The notes beneath the pieces are model-generated. The model did not search any database, was not told the DNA's origin, and was given only the letters and a program-made list of their open reading frames with translations. A stretch of 64,000 bases of DNA, from the NCBI RefSeq assembly GCF_000741525.1, contig NZ_JGYP01000001.1:310001-374000 (forward strand). Direction: 5' to 3'. A program made the position numbers and the translations under genes. Each line of letters begins with the position of its first letter. Positions within the stretch are counted from its first letter, which is position 1. Below are positions 8,257 through 19,262 of this stretch, piece by piece. This DNA comes from Bifidobacterium bohemicum DSM 22767. GTDB lineage: Bacteria > Actinomycetota > Actinomycetes > Actinomycetales > Bifidobacteriaceae.

Positions 8257-9795
8257 TTGAGCACTGATAAGCAACCGACAGGCAACGCCTCGGCATCCGA
8301 CAAACCAACAACGTCAACAGCGGAACATCAGCCGGCCGAACAGAGCCGCCAAGCGCAGTCGCATTCCGGATTTGGGTTCCGATTTGGCCGTTCCGAAGCG
8401 ACGCAGGACTATTCATCCGCCATACACGCCTTTCAGTCGCCGCAGTCCGCGCGCTCCAATCGGATCACTGCCGAGGCTTTGACCAGTCTCGACGGGAGGA
8501 TTTCCTTCTGGCACGGCATCCCCTTCGGCCTACAGCACGTCATGGCGATGTTCGTGGCCAATCTTGCCCCGATCTTTCTGGTGACGGCAGCCGCGCACTT
8601 AAGTCCCGAACAGTCCGCAATGGTGATTCAGAACGGCCTGCTGGTGGCAGGTCTGGGCACGTGCCTCCAGCTGTACCCATTGTGGCGCATCGGAAGCCGT
8701 TTGCCCATGGTCACCGGCATCTCGTTTACCTATGTGGCCGCCGCAGTGGCGATCGTCGGCAAGCAGGGCTATGGGGCGTTGGTGGGCGCGGTGATCGTAG
8801 GAGGCCTTATTGAACTGATTCTAGGACTGACCGCAACGTTCTGGAAAAAGTACGTACCCCCCATCGTCTCCGCCATTGTCGTGACTTCCATCGGTTTCTC
8901 ACTGCTGTCGACAGGAGCCTCTTCGTTCGGCGGGGGTGCAGGCGCCAAGGACTTCGGCAGTTGGCAGAATCTCACACTTGGTCTGATTTCATTGGTTGCC
9001 TGCCTGGCTTTCCAATTGCTCATGCGCGGCACGGCAAAGCAACTTTCCGTGCTGTTCGGATTGGTCGTCGGCTATGTGGCCGCCCTGTGCATGGGTAAGG
9101 TCGACTTCTCAGAATTCTCAAACCTGCAAGCGTTCAGCTTGCCGAAGTTCATGCCGTTCGCCCCGACTTTTGACGCCGGAGCCATCGTTTCCTTCGCATT
9201 GCTTTACGTCGTCTCATCCGTTGAGGTGCTGGGCGACACGGCCGCCCTGTCGAAGGTCGGACTGAACCGATTGCCCTCGGACCGCGAAACATCCGGTGCC
9301 ATTGCGGGCGACGGCCTGATTTCAACCATTTCCGGGCTCTTCGGATGTCTGCCACTGACCTCATTTGCACAGAACATCGGTCTGGTCGCGGTCACGAAGG
9401 TGGTCAATCGCAAAGTAATCTTTTCCGGCGGCTTGATCTTGATTCTCGCCAGCTTTGTGCCGGGTGTGGCGCAGGTGTTCAATTCCATGCCGCAATCGGT
9501 GCTGGGCGGCTGCACGATCATGATGTTCGGCAACATCATCCTCTCGGGGTTCCAGATGATCGCAGAAGCAGGATTCAGCCAACGAAACACGACCATAGCC
9601 GCTTTGGCCCTCACGATCGGCATCGGCTTCACTCAGGTGGGCGGCATCTTCGCGAACTTTCCCGCCCTGTTCCAGTCGATTTTCGCCACCAACTGCATCG
9701 CGGTATCGTTTGTCGTCGCGGTGATCCTCAACGCCCTACTGCCCGGCGAAGAACGATTCCTGGTCAACCCGAATGACGACAGGACCGCTGAATAG
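8257..9795 (+). CDS. Xanthine/uracil permease (NCS2 family)
   Basis: A nucleobase:cation symporter of the inner membrane. After a polar N-terminal extension of about 65-80 residues it has 12 or more hydrophobic segments with NCS2 signatures: GLQHVMAMFVANLAP, the QLYPLWRIGSRLPMVTG region, SSVEVLGDTAAL, and GCLPLTSFAQNIGLVAVT. Its place behind xpt makes xanthine the likely substrate. The start is uncertain. TTG 8257 follows GGAAAAGAGA and is used here; TTG 8218 in the same frame lacks a ribosome binding site. A strong hairpin follows. Confidence 0.9.
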   Translation: MSTDKQPTGNASASDKPTTSTAEHQPAEQSRQAQSHSGFGFRFGRSEATQDYSSAIHAFQSPQSARSNRITAEALTSLDGRISFWHGIPFGLQHVMAMFVANLAPIFLVTAAAHLSPEQSAMVIQNGLLVAGLGTCLQLYPLWRIGSRLPMVTGISFTYVAAAVAIVGKQGYGALVGAVIVGGLIELILGLTATFWKKYVPPIVSAIVVTSIGFSLLSTGASSFGGGAGAKDFGSWQNLTLGLISLVACLAFQLLMRGTAKQLSVLFGLVVGYVAALCMGKVDFSEFSNLQAFSLPKFMPFAPTFDAGAIVSFALLYVVSSVEVLGDTAALSKVGLNRLPSDRETSGAIAGDGLISTISGLFGCLPLTSFAQNIGLVAVTKVVNRKVIFSGGLILILASFVPGVAQVFNSMPQSVLGGCTIMMFGNIILSGFQMIAEAGFSQRNTTIAALALTIGIGFTQVGGIFANFPALFQSIFATNCIAVSFVVAVILNALLPGEERFLVNPNDDRTAE

Positions 9796-9851
9796 TCATC
9801 GGCCGCCGCGCTCACATACAGCGCCAGGCCACACCTTTCACCGATAACGAT

Positions 9852-9883
9852 TTGGCCCCTGCATCTTCAAACGCAGGGGCCAA
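9852..9883. terminator. Hairpin between convergent genes
   Basis: An 11-bp perfect GC-rich stem (9852-9862 with 9873-9883, loop 10 nt) between the permease and the convergent M20 peptidase. It can end transcription from both sides; the flanks are only mildly T/A-rich. Confidence 0.75.
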
Positions 9884-9939
9884 GCTTATAAAGTCGCCAA
9901 AGTCAACGCCACCAAATCAGGCGTAAACTCGACTCCCGA

Positions 9940-11112
9940 TCACTGGTTAATGCCTAGGTATTCGTCGAAAATCTCGTTATACATCTCGATGAAATCAAAG
10001 AAGACGGACTTGGGTAGGCTCTCATTGATGCAGTGCATCGTACGGTTGCCGGGACCGAATACTACATAGGCCGTATCCCTCGGGGCGTCCCGCAGCAGTT
10101 CGCTTCCGTCCGTACCGCCGGACACGCCGATCACGGGAATCGGAGCCGTGTTGCCCTGGCTCCTCAAATGCCGTTCACCCACCGACTTGACGATCGAGGA
10201 GAGCTTGGAATCCTTGGGGCCGATGACGGGAACGATGTCCATTGTGACGTCGTAGGACACGCTAGCCTTGTGATTTTCGTTGAACTTGGCGACCTCCTCG
10301 TCAAGCACCGCCAGAATCTCCTTGTTGCTCAGCTCGGGGATGATGCGGATGTTGATCTCGGCGCTGGCCGATTCCGGAATGGCGTTGACCTGCCTGCCGC
10401 CACGAATGACGTCGATGTTGAAGACCGTGTCGCCAAGATCGGCGCTCGTGACTCCCCTGGCCGCGTCAAGTATGCACGTCTTCAGAGAGGTCAGGAACTC
10501 GACGATGGCCTCGACCGCGTTGATTCCGGCATCGGGCATGGAGCTATGTGCGGCCTTGCCTTTCATCCTGATGTTCAGGTTCAGTTCACCCTTGGTCGCG
10601 TAGATGATGCTGTAACCGGAGGGTTCGCCCACCAGCAACGCGTCCACATCTTTCATATAGCCCTGCTCATGCAGCCTGCGGGCACCGGGCATGCCGACCT
10701 CCTCGCCCGCAGTAGCCAAGAACCGCACGGTGCCGTGCATCTGGCTTTCATGAGCCTTCAGATTGACCATCGCCGCGACGATCGCCGCCAAACCGCCTTT
10801 CATGTCCGTTACGCCACGCCCGTAAAACATGTCGCCCTCTTCGGTGAGCGTGAAGGGGTCGCGGAGCCAGCCCTCCTGTTGCGCCGAAACCGTGTCCATA
10901 TGCCCTGTGACACACAGGACCGGCTTGCCGTGGCCGATTTCCGCAACAAGGTTCGCACGCGTGGGGTCATCCTCGAAAGGCAGCACTTTCGACGCTATGC
11001 CGGCCTTTTTGAAAATCCCGTCAATCAGATCGGCCACAACCTTTTCGTTACCGTTCTCGGTGTGCATGGCCACGAACTGACGCAGTAGATCCAAGGTTTC
11101 ATCGGTATTCAT
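9940..11112 (-). CDS. M20 family metallopeptidase (ArgE/DapE-like)
   Basis: A zinc amidohydrolase of 390 residues. It has the dizinc motifs of the family: VLCVTGHMDTVSA (His, and catalytic Asp two residues later), GRGVTDMKGGLAA (bridging Asp), ATAGEEVGMPGA (catalytic Glu pair), VGEPSG and a final MHCINES His ligand. The lid/dimerisation domain sits between. Such proteins remove N-acyl groups from succinyl-diaminopimelate, acetylornithine or peptides; sequence alone does not settle the substrate. ATG 11112 follows AAAGGAG and begins the conserved part. It stands alone, convergent to the permease. Confidence 0.85.
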   Translation of the reverse strand: MNTDETLDLLRQFVAMHTENGNEKVVADLIDGIFKKAGIASKVLPFEDDPTRANLVAEIGHGKPVLCVTGHMDTVSAQQEGWLRDPFTLTEEGDMFYGRGVTDMKGGLAAIVAAMVNLKAHESQMHGTVRFLATAGEEVGMPGARRLHEQGYMKDVDALLVGEPSGYSIIYATKGELNLNIRMKGKAAHSSMPDAGINAVEAIVEFLTSLKTCILDAARGVTSADLGDTVFNIDVIRGGRQVNAIPESASAEINIRIIPELSNKEILAVLDEEVAKFNENHKASVSYDVTMDIVPVIGPKDSKLSSIVKSVGERHLRSQGNTAPIPVIGVSGGTDGSELLRDAPRDTAYVVFGPGNRTMHCINESLPKSVFFDFIEMYNEIFDEYLGINQ

Positions 11113-11273
11113 ATATCTCCTTTCAACAAACAACAGATACCCCTCCATTCAACCACTTTTATCGTTGCCGCCCGGCCAATCGCTCGATGCGACTTACCGT
11201 GGGCCGAAAATACAGCGTGCCCAACACCCGAACAAAGTGTTGGGCACCAAAATTCGAAACCGTCGGCATTTAT

Positions 11274-12122
11274 TCAATGCTGGCTGGGATTGTGGTCAGT
11301 CGATTTAGGATCGGGCATGGAATTCAACGTAGCCATGTCCTCCGGACCGATGACGAAATCCACAGCCGCGTTGTGCTCAATATGCTCTCGCGTCGTGGCC
11401 TTTGGCAACGGCAACACACCGTTGTCCAGACAGAAGCGAATCGCCAACTGTGCGGTCGAAACGCCGTAACGTTCGGCCATCGACTTGATTTGCGGGTCAT
11501 CCAACAGGCCACCGGTCGCCAGCGGTGAGTAGGCCTCCACCAGCACATCATTGGCTTTGGCGAATGCCGTGTTCACCGGCTCGGTCGCGCCTATGTAATA
11601 CTGAATCTGATCAACGGCCGGCTTGACCTCGGAATGGTCCAGGATGTTCTTCAAATCGTGATCATCGAAGTTCGACACCCCAATGGCGCGAATACGCCCC
11701 TGACGGTAGAGCTTGACCAGCTCGTTCCATGCCACGAGGTTCTCGTCGTCGCAACGCACCATTCCTGCCTGGCTCCACGGCCATGGGGCATGGATGATGT
11801 ACATGTCGATTACATCAAGGCCGAGGTTGTCCATGGTCCGTTCGAAATGATCGCGCACACCCTCTGCGTCCTTCACTTCGGCCGGCAGCTTAGAAGTGAC
11901 GAAAATGTCATCGCGGGAGATGCCGGAGTCGGCAATCGCCCGTCCCACGCTCTTCTCATTGCCATACACATAGGCGGTGTCAATATGGCGGTAGCCCGTT
12001 TCAAGCGCCATTCGCACCGCGTCGTAGCAAACCTTACCATCCGGAATCTGCCAGGTCCCGAACCCTACCTTGGGTATCTCCACCCCGTTGTTCAGTGTAT
12101 AGGTTTCAGTCAATACCGTCAT
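11274..12122 (-). CDS. Aldo/keto reductase
   Basis: An NADPH-dependent oxidoreductase of 282 residues (TIM barrel). The catalytic tetrad is visible: Asp and Tyr in HIDTAYVYGNE, Lys in TSKLPAE, His in YIIHAPWP. The cofactor end is VLPLPKATTREHIEHN. It is closest in pattern to 2,5-diketogluconate reductase/prostaglandin F synthase-like AKRs. ATG 12122 with AAGG upstream is preferred over the ATGs at 12143/12140. Physiological substrate not inferable; carbonyl detoxification is common. Confidence 0.9.
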   Translation of the reverse strand: MTVLTETYTLNNGVEIPKVGFGTWQIPDGKVCYDAVRMALETGYRHIDTAYVYGNEKSVGRAIADSGISRDDIFVTSKLPAEVKDAEGVRDHFERTMDNLGLDVIDMYIIHAPWPWSQAGMVRCDDENLVAWNELVKLYRQGRIRAIGVSNFDDHDLKNILDHSEVKPAVDQIQYYIGATEPVNTAFAKANDVLVEAYSPLATGGLLDDPQIKSMAERYGVSTAQLAIRFCLDNGVLPLPKATTREHIEHNAAVDFVIGPEDMATLNSMPDPKSTDHNPSQH

Positions 12123-12143
12123 TGCGCCACCTTCGTTCATCAT

Positions 12144-12493
12144 CGAGATTAGTCAGTCACTTCAACTGTAACGCCTGAAATAGCCGAGGCGCGAATACTG
12201 CGATTAATCGGCTTCGGGCGTAATTGGATGCAGCACGGCCTTTTCATGGCCGAAACAAGCAGACCGGTAGCCATAAACATGGATAAACCCTGCCAGCGAA
12301 TCCGCAAACGCATGATTTTCGCCGACAGGTTTCACAATGGCATTTCTCAGCTGGCCACGGTATGCCCGCAGACACAGTGAGCAACTGATGCCAGACCCGC
12401 AGCAGGCCGGTGTCCGCAGCTTTGACCGGCGACCAAGGGTTTGCACCCTTATGACCGGAATATCGTCCTAAGCCCGAGCCTGGCCTGAATGAC
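12144..12493. other. Intergenic, no supported gene
   Basis: 350 nt between the aldo/keto reductase and guaA. The minus strand has an 80-codon frame (12204-12446) ending in GFIHVYGYRSACFGHEKAVL, which reads somewhat like a protein but has no ribosome binding site or recognisable domain. It may be the tail of a decayed gene. Confidence 0.35.
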
Positions 12494-14056
12494 TTACTCC
12501 CACTCGATCGTGGCCGGCGGCTTGGAGGTGCAGTCGAGCACGACACGGTTGATGCTCGGGCATTCATTTGTGATGCGGGTGGAGATGGTGGCCAGCACGT
12601 CGTAAGGCAGACGATACCAGTCGGCCGTCATCGCATCCTCGGAAGTAATCGGACGTAGCACGATCGGTGAACCATAGGTGCGTTCATCGCCCTGAACGCC
12701 CACCGAATGCACGTTCGCCAACAACACGACCGGACACTGCCATATCTCGCGGTCGAGTCCGGCTCGGCTCATTTCCTCGCGTGCGATGGCGTCCGCGTCA
12801 CGTAACAGATCGAGACGCTCCTTGGTGATCTCCCCTACAATTCGGATGCCAAGACCCGGTCCAGGGAACGGTTGGCGCCAGACCATGCTTTCAGGCAGAC
12901 CAAGCTGGGTGCCGATGGCCCTGACCTCATCCTTGAACAGCGTACGCAACGGCTCGATGAGCTCGAATTTCACGTCATCCGGCAGACCGCCGACATTGTG
13001 GTGCGACTTGATGTTGGCTGCACCGTCACCACCGCCGGACTCGACCACATCCGGATACAGGGTGCCCTGCACGAGGAACTTGACCTCCTTGCCACGCGCG
13101 CCGGCCTCCTCGAGCACCTGACGCTGCGCCTTCTCAAAAGTCCGAATGAACTTCTCACCGATGATCTTGCGCTTGCGCTCCGGCTCGGTGACGCCTTTGA
13201 GGGCGGCAAGGAAGTCCTCGGAAGCGTCAACCGTAATCATGCGAATACCGGTGGCCTCGACGAAATCATGCTTGACCTGATCGGCCTCGCCCTTGCGCAA
13301 CATGCCATGGTCGACAAACACGCATGTGAGCTGATCGCCGATGGCCTTATGAACCAACGTTGCAGCCACAGCCGAATCCACACCTCCGGACAGACCGCAG
13401 ATCACCTCGGCGTCGCCGACCTGGGCGCGGATCTTGGCCACCTGATCCTCGATGATGCCCGACGCATCCCAGTCACGAGGCAGACCGGCGCAATCATGCA
13501 GGAACGTGGAGATAAGCTCCTGGCCCAGCGGCGTATGCTTGACCTCCGGGTGCCATTGCACGCCGTAAAGCCTACGAGACTTGTCCTGCATGGCGGCCAC
13601 AGGCGCGCCGGCGGTGTGCGCCAGCACTTCGAAGCCGGCAGGTGCCTGTTCCACGGCGACACCGTGGCTCATCCACGTGGTCTGGTCGTTGGGTGAATCC
13701 GCCAGGACGCCGTCGGCATGATCAATCACGGTGTCCGTCTTGCCGTACTCGCCCAGAGCGGCCTTGTCGACCTTGCCGCCGAGTTCCTGCGCCATCACCT
13801 GGAAGCCGTAGCAAATGCCGAGCACGGGCACGCCCGCCTCAAAAACGGACTTGTCGATGGTCGGCGCGCCCGGTTCATAAACGGACGCAGGACCCCCCGA
13901 AAGAATGATGGCTTTCGGATCCTTGGCAAGCATCTGGGAAACCGGCATCGTGTGCGGCACCAGTTCGGAGTAAACGTTCGCCTCGCGAACACGCCGTGCG
14001 ATAAGCTGGGCGTACTGAGCCCCGAAATCAACGACAAGTACTGGACCCTCGGCCAT
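12494..14056 (-). CDS. guaA: GMP synthase (glutamine-hydrolysing)
   Basis: Makes GMP from XMP, glutamine and ATP. 520 residues, normal length. The N-terminal class I amidotransferase domain has the nucleophile in [11 protein letters not shown] and the His-Glu pair in QWHPEV. The PP-loop ATP pyrophosphatase has [12 protein letters not shown]. The C-terminal dimerisation domain ends in the expected IEWE. Start ATG 14056 with GGGAGAAG. It fits with xpt nearby, since XMP is the shared intermediate, although the two are not in one operon. Confidence 0.97.
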   Translation of the reverse strand: MAEGPVLVVDFGAQYAQLIARRVREANVYSELVPHTMPVSQMLAKDPKAIILSGGPASVYEPGAPTIDKSVFEAGVPVLGICYGFQVMAQELGGKVDKAALGEYGKTDTVIDHADGVLADSPNDQTTWMSHGVAVEQAPAGFEVLAHTAGAPVAAMQDKSRRLYGVQWHPEVKHTPLGQELISTFLHDCAGLPRDWDASGIIEDQVAKIRAQVGDAEVICGLSGGVDSAVAATLVHKAIGDQLTCVFVDHGMLRKGEADQVKHDFVEATGIRMITVDASEDFLAALKGVTEPERKRKIIGEKFIRTFEKAQRQVLEEAGARGKEVKFLVQGTLYPDVVESGGGDGAANIKSHHNVGGLPDDVKFELIEPLRTLFKDEVRAIGTQLGLPESMVWRQPFPGPGLGIRIVGEITKERLDLLRDADAIAREEMSRAGLDREIWQCPVVLLANVHSVGVQGDERTYGSPIVLRPITSEDAMTADWYRLPYDVLATISTRITNECPSINRVVLDCTSKPPATIEWE

Positions 14057-14564
14057 AAGACTTCTCCCTCATATGTGTTCCGTCCTGCACCAACCACACA
14101 TGTTTCGTGCGCGTGCCTACTCGTTTTATACCATAAACCCTGTAGCATGATGCTTTGTGCGAAAGGCTTGTCATGGTCGGCGGATGCGAGCCGGCAGGTT
14201 TTATATCTTCGAGTAGCAATTTAACAAAACATAACCTCACAAAAATCAACACGCCGCACGTTTTTTCTGCGAACCGAACATGCGTAATCGTTGGAAAATA
14301 TAATGTTTTGGCTCTATTGCAACGTTTGCTCGATTCGAAGGGGCGTTCGAAATTCTCACATTCCTCTTGGTAAAAACCACAATAATAACCAAAAATAAAA
14401 CATTTACGCACACAGATGCAAAAAAACGTCCAAAAGTCGTTAACGGAACGTAAACTTGGAGGCGATTTGGGAATGCGTCCCGGGCGATTCGTCAATACCC
14501 GAAACGCACGACCGAAAAAGAAATAACCAACAGCACGTGAACGTGCAGGAGTACAGGAGCATAC
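14057..14564. other. Long divergent intergenic upstream of xfp and guaA
   Basis: 508 nt, AT-rich compared with its neighbours, carrying divergent promoters for guaA and xfp. Visible features are two TTCGAA palindromes (14335-14340 and 14347-14352) separated by GGGGCG, and a polypurine stretch near 14370-14420. A highly expressed gene such as xfp would be expected to have a long leader here. No transcription start can be fixed by eye. Confidence 0.5.
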
Positions 14565-17042
14565 ATGACTAGTCCTGTTATTGGAACCCCGTGGAAGAAG
14601 CTCGACAAGCCGGTTTCCGAGGAATCGCTTGAGGGCGTCGACAAATACTGGCGCACCGCGAACTATCTTTCCATCGGCCAGATTTATTTGCGCAGCAACC
14701 CTTTGATGAAGGAACCCTTCACCCGCGAGGACGTGAAGTATCGTCTGGTCGGCCACTGGGGCACCACTCCGGGTCTTAACTTCCTGATGGGTCACATCAA
14801 CCGCCTGATCGCCGATCACCAGCAGAACACCGTGTTCATCATGGGCCCCGGTCATGGCGGACCCGCCGGAACCTCGCAGTCCTACCTTGACGGCACCTAC
14901 AGTGAGTATTACCCGAACATCACCAAGGATGAGGCCGGCCTGCAGAAGTTCTTCCGCCAGTTCTCCTACCCTGGCGGCATTCCTTCGCACTTCGCACCTG
15001 AGACTCCGGGCTCGATTCACGAAGGTGGCGAGTTGGGCTACGCCCTCAGCCACGCCTACGGCGCCATCATGAACAATCCTAGCCTGTTCGTACCCGCGGT
15101 CGTCGGCGACGGCGAAGCCGAGACGGGCCCCTTGGCCACCGGCTGGCAGTCCAACAAGCTCGTCAACCCGCGCACCGACGGCATCGTGCTGCCGATTCTG
15201 CACCTGAACGGCTACAAGATCGCCAATCCGTCAATTCTTTCCCGCATCCCCGATGAGGAGCTCCACGAGTTCTTCGAGGGCATGGGTTACGAACCCTACG
15301 AGTTCGTCGCCGGTTTCGACGACGAGGATCACATGTCCATTCACCGCCGCTTTGCTGAGTTGCTCGAGACCGTCTTCGATGAGATCTGCGACATCAAGGC
15401 AATGGCTCAGACCGATGATATGGCACGCCCGACCTACCCGATGATCATCTTCCGTACCCCCAAGGGCTGGACCTGCCCGAAGTACATCGACGGCAAGAAG
15501 ACCGAAGGCTCCTGGCGCGCCCATCAGGTGCCGCTCGCTTCGGCCCGCGATACCGAGGCCCACTTCCAGGTGCTCAAGGGCTGGCTCGAAAGCTACAAGC
15601 CCGAAGAGCTCTTCGACGACAAGGGCGCCGTGCGTCCCGAGGTCACCGCGTTCATGCCGAAGGGCGAACTGCGCATCGGCCAGAACCCGAACGCCAACGG
15701 CGGTCGCATCCGCGAGGATCTCAAGCTGCCGAACCTCGAAGATTACAAGGTCTCCGAGGTCGAGAAGTTCGGCCATGGTTGGGGCCAGCTCGAGGCCACG
15801 CGTCGTCTGGGCGACTACACCCGCGACATCATTAAGATGAACCCGGATTCGTTCCGTATCTTCGGACCGGACGAGACCGCCTCCAACCGCTTGCAGGCCG
15901 CTTACGAGGTTACCAACAAGCAGTGGGACAACGGCTATCTGTCCGAGCAGACCGACGAACACATGGCCGTCACCGGTCAGGTCATCGAACAGCTTTCGGA
16001 GCATCAGATGGAAGGCTTCCTCGAAGGTTATCTGCTCACCGGACGTCACGGCATCTGGAGCTCCTACGAGTCCTTCGTGCACGTCATCGACTCCATGCTC
16101 AACCAGCACGCCAAGTGGCTCGAGGCCACGGTGCGCGAGATTCCGTGGCGCAAGCCGATCGCTTCGATGAACATGCTCGTCACCTCCCACGTATGGCGTC
16201 AGGACCACAACGGCTTCTCACACCAGGATCCGGGCGTGACCTCGCTGCTGCTGAACAAGACCTTCAACAACGACCATGTCACGGGCATCTACTTCCCCGC
16301 CGACGCCAATCTTCTGCTGGCCGTCGCCGAGAAGGCGTTCAAGTCCACCAACATGATCAACGCGATTATCGCCGGCAAGCAGCCCGCCGCAACGTGGGTT
16401 TCTCTCGACGAAGCTCGTGCCGAACTTGAAAAGGGCGCAGCCACTTGGGATTGGGCTTCCAATGCCAAGAACAACGACGAAGTCCAGGTCGTGCTTGCCG
16501 CCGCCGGCGACGTTCCTACCCAGGAGATCATGGCAGCTTCCGAGAAGCTCAAGGCCATCGGCATCAAGTTCAAGGTGGTCAACGTGGTCGACCTGCTCAA
16601 GTTGCAGGGAGTCAAGGAGAACGACGAGGCGCTGACCGATGCCGAGTTCGAGGATATCTTCACCGCCGACAAGCCGGTGCTGTTCGCCTACCACTCCTAC
16701 GCGCACGACATCCGCTCCCTGATCTTCGACCGTCCGAACCACGACAACTTCAACGTTCACGGCTACGAAGAGCAGGGCTCCACCACCACGCCATACGACA
16801 TGGTGCGGGTCAACGAGATGGATCGCTACGAGCTGACCGCCGAGGCGCTGCGCATGGTTGACGCCGACAAGTACGCCGACGAGATCGCCAAGCTGGAACA
16901 GTTCCGTCAGGATGCCTTCCAGTTCGCGGTCGACAAGGGCTACGACCACCCGGATTATTCCGAGTGGGTCTACTCCGACGTGAACACCGATCATCAGGGC
17001 GGCATCTCCGCTACCGCTGCGACAGCTGGTGACAACGAGTGA
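14565..17042 (+). CDS. xfp: Xylulose-5-P/fructose-6-P phosphoketolase
   Basis: Key enzyme of the bifid shunt. With thiamine diphosphate and phosphate it splits fructose-6-P or xylulose-5-P to acetyl-phosphate plus erythrose-4-P or glyceraldehyde-3-P. The product has 825 residues, the standard bifidobacterial length. It shows [10 protein letters not shown], the ThDP-binding [16 protein letters not shown], the conserved GYEPYEF region, and the C-terminal domain with [17 protein letters not shown]. Start ATG 14565 follows AGGAG. Codon use is strongly biased toward C-ending codons, as for an abundant protein. It is followed by a very strong hairpin, then pta on the same strand. Confidence 0.98.
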   Translation: MTSPVIGTPWKKLDKPVSEESLEGVDKYWRTANYLSIGQIYLRSNPLMKEPFTREDVKYRLVGHWGTTPGLNFLMGHINRLIADHQQNTVFIMGPGHGGPAGTSQSYLDGTYSEYYPNITKDEAGLQKFFRQFSYPGGIPSHFAPETPGSIHEGGELGYALSHAYGAIMNNPSLFVPAVVGDGEAETGPLATGWQSNKLVNPRTDGIVLPILHLNGYKIANPSILSRIPDEELHEFFEGMGYEPYEFVAGFDDEDHMSIHRRFAELLETVFDEICDIKAMAQTDDMARPTYPMIIFRTPKGWTCPKYIDGKKTEGSWRAHQVPLASARDTEAHFQVLKGWLESYKPEELFDDKGAVRPEVTAFMPKGELRIGQNPNANGGRIREDLKLPNLEDYKVSEVEKFGHGWGQLEATRRLGDYTRDIIKMNPDSFRIFGPDETASNRLQAAYEVTNKQWDNGYLSEQTDEHMAVTGQVIEQLSEHQMEGFLEGYLLTGRHGIWSSYESFVHVIDSMLNQHAKWLEATVREIPWRKPIASMNMLVTSHVWRQDHNGFSHQDPGVTSLLLNKTFNNDHVTGIYFPADANLLLAVAEKAFKSTNMINAIIAGKQPAATWVSLDEARAELEKGAATWDWASNAKNNDEVQVVLAAAGDVPTQEIMAASEKLKAIGIKFKVVNVVDLLKLQGVKENDEALTDAEFEDIFTADKPVLFAYHSYAHDIRSLIFDRPNHDNFNVHGYEEQGSTTTPYDMVRVNEMDRYELTAEALRMVDADKYADEIAKLEQFRQDAFQFAVDKGYDHPDYSEWVYSDVNTDHQGGISATAATAGDNE

Positions 17043-17073
17043 GCATGACCGATCGTTGACATTGTTCAGCGTG

Positions 17074-17125
17074 TGATATGCGAAAGGGCGTCCGGACTGC
17101 GGTTCGGACGCCCTTTCGCATATCA
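17074..17125 (+). terminator. 21-bp hairpin after xfp
   Basis: A perfect 21-bp stem (17074-17094 with 17105-17125) and 10-nt loop, 30 nt after the xfp stop. No uninterrupted T-run follows. It is probably a terminator or an mRNA 3'-end stabiliser for the abundant xfp transcript. Confidence 0.75.
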
Positions 17126-17273
17126 TCAGTGATTTGTTCCCGGTAATGAATATATCCTGCCCAAGTCCGCCGAACCATGTGTGTCCGGTCACACCCGCGC
17201 ATAGAATAGAGAGGGTCAATATCGTGATTGACCGCACATCAATGCGCCGAAAGGCACACAAAGGAGTTTCATC

Positions 17274-18959
17274 GTGGCCAATGAAGTCGTTTACATTGCC
17301 AGTCCGGAAGGCGGCAACGGCCGTAATGTCGTTGCTTATGGCGTAGTCAAGGCGCTTGCTGCGCTCGGCAGGACCGCCATTTACCGCCCCGTAGCCTGCA
17401 AGCATGAGTCATTCACCGACGTATTGCTCACCGTTGCCAATGCCGGTCAGACGGAAGCCGGCGAGGTGAGGGCTTTGTGCCCAAGGCACGCCCGCACCGA
17501 CAAGGCCGGTGCGCGTGGGGACATCGTGGCCGCGTACAATAACGAACTTGCAGACATCGACCCTGATTCCATGGTCATCGTCGGCACGGATGGTTCCAAG
17601 GTGTTCGATCCGGAGAACTTCACGTTTAACGCTCAAATCGCCTCCGACCTGAAGGCCAAGACCTTCCTGGCCGTATGCACCATTCCGCGCGATGGCGATC
17701 AGGTCAGAGCGACGGTGGAAGCCTGCACCAGGACCATTGAGAACGAGGGCGGCGAGGTCGCCGGCGTTTTCGTCACCGGCTGCACCGATCAGAAGGCGAC
17801 GGACGCGAAGCGGGCTTTGTCCGACTGGCCCGTGCCGGTGTGGACCATTCCCGCGGTGGACTTCCCTTCGGACGATGACCCGGACGCGCAATCCAAGGCC
17901 GATAAAGCCTTCTTGGATAATGCGCCGGCCTCGGAAGTCGTCGCCGCGGCACGCGCTCCGTTCAACGCCCCCATCACTCCCTATGCCTTCCAAAATAGCC
18001 TTCTGGCCAGCGCCAAGGCCGACAAAAAGACCATTGTATTGCCCGAAGGCTCGGAAGACCGCATCATCAAGGCCGCGGACTACCTGCTCGAACGCGACAT
18101 CGTCAATCTGATCATCGTAGGAGACAAAGACGCAATCCTGGCTCGCGGCGAACAACTCGGTCTCAAGTCTCTGAACAAGGCCACATATCAGCCCATGGAC
18201 GACGAGGCAGTGCTGGAGCCGATGACCTCCAAACTCTGCGAGCTTCGCGCGAAAAAGGGCATGACCCCTGAGCAGGCACGCAAGCAACTGGCAGACCCGA
18301 GCTACTTCGGCACGATGCTTGTGGTATTGGGCAAAGCCGATGGTTTGGTGTCAGGTTCCATCAATTCGACCGCCAACACAGTGCGTCCGGCACTTCAGGT
18401 AATCAAGACCAAACCCAACGCTTCGCTGGTTTCCGGTGCATTCCTCATGTGCTCCAAGGATCACGTAGCCGTTTTTTCCGACTGTGCGATCAATCTCAAC
18501 CCCAACGCCGAGCAACTGGCGGACATCGCCATCCAGTCCGCGGAGACGGCCCGCTCCTTCGGTATTGACCCCAAGGTGGGCATGTTGTGCTATTCCACCC
18601 TTGGTTCAGGCAAAGGCCCGGACGTGGATCTTGTCGAGGAAGCCACCCAGATCGTCAAGCAGAAGGCTCCGGAGCTTCCCGTGGTCGGCTCCATCCAGTT
18701 CGACGCCGCATGGTCTCCCGTCGTCGCGGCCACCAAGGCCAAGGGCAATGATGTGGCCGGACATGTCAACGTGTTCGTCTTCCCGTCCCTTGCCGCAGGC
18801 AACATCGGCTACAAGGCCGTTCAACGCACCTCCGGCGCTCTGGCCATCGGACCGGTCCTGCAGGGGCTGAACAAGCCAGTGAACGATCTGTCGCGCGGTG
18901 CGAACGTCGATGACATCATCAACACCGTCGCTCTGACCGCCGTCGAGGCACAACAGTAA
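17274..18959 (+). CDS. pta: Phosphate acetyltransferase
   Basis: Interconverts acetyl-phosphate and acetyl-CoA. The product has 561 residues: an N-terminal P-loop-like domain (MANEVVYIASPEGGNGRNVV) plus a DRTGG-like region, and a C-terminal catalytic PTA domain from about residue 240 (KKTIVLPEGSEDRIIKAADY, GKADGLVSGSINSTANTVRP, SFGIDPKVGMLCYSTLGSGKG). Start GTG 17274 follows AAGGAG with a 7-nt spacer. It acts between xfp and ackA. A terminator-like hairpin follows. Confidence 0.96.
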   Translation: MANEVVYIASPEGGNGRNVVAYGVVKALAALGRTAIYRPVACKHESFTDVLLTVANAGQTEAGEVRALCPRHARTDKAGARGDIVAAYNNELADIDPDSMVIVGTDGSKVFDPENFTFNAQIASDLKAKTFLAVCTIPRDGDQVRATVEACTRTIENEGGEVAGVFVTGCTDQKATDAKRALSDWPVPVWTIPAVDFPSDDDPDAQSKADKAFLDNAPASEVVAAARAPFNAPITPYAFQNSLLASAKADKKTIVLPEGSEDRIIKAADYLLERDIVNLIIVGDKDAILARGEQLGLKSLNKATYQPMDDEAVLEPMTSKLCELRAKKGMTPEQARKQLADPSYFGTMLVVLGKADGLVSGSINSTANTVRPALQVIKTKPNASLVSGAFLMCSKDHVAVFSDCAINLNPNAEQLADIAIQSAETARSFGIDPKVGMLCYSTLGSGKGPDVDLVEEATQIVKQKAPELPVVGSIQFDAAWSPVVAATKAKGNDVAGHVNVFVFPSLAAGNIGYKAVQRTSGALAIGPVLQGLNKPVNDLSRGANVDDIINTVALTAVEAQQ

Positions 18960-18972
18960 CAGCGAATACCAT

Positions 18973-19030
18973 ATTCCGTCCGTATCGCCGGGATCCATAC
19001 ACCATTGTCGGCAATATGGACGGAATTTTT
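18973..19030 (+). terminator. Intrinsic terminator after pta
   Basis: A 9-bp stem (18973-18981 with 19018-19026), a 36-nt loop and then TTTTTTAT, 14 nt after the pta stop. The rest up to the ackA ribosome binding site (about 230 nt) must hold the ackA promoter; nothing else was seen in it. Confidence 0.65.
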
Positions 19031-19262
19031 TATATCGAAAGCACACAACGAAACAGGCTGCATTCACACTGACACGTGATCGTGCACCTTGTGACTGCGT
19101 CCAGGTTTGGATGAGCGTTGACAACGCGAGTCATAATCTCACCTATGCAAGAATTCGAGAAAGCACAGGAATACAGCTCTTGTAGTAGCTCGTGAGTAGA
19201 CTGAACGTTTGGTAGCCGTGGAGTCCAACCACGGGTCAATTTATATATGGAGGATGCACACA

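Noticed and set aside
12204..12446. 80-codon minus-strand frame between the aldo/keto reductase and guaA
   Set aside because: No ribosome binding site, no recognisable domain; kept only as a note in the intergenic entry.
15231..16208. Long minus-strand open frame opposite xfp (also 16218-17405, and similar frames opposite pta, pyk and rpsA)
   Set aside because: These are antisense shadows of strongly codon-biased genes, with Leu/Val/Gly/His-rich nonsense composition, no domains and no ribosome binding sites.
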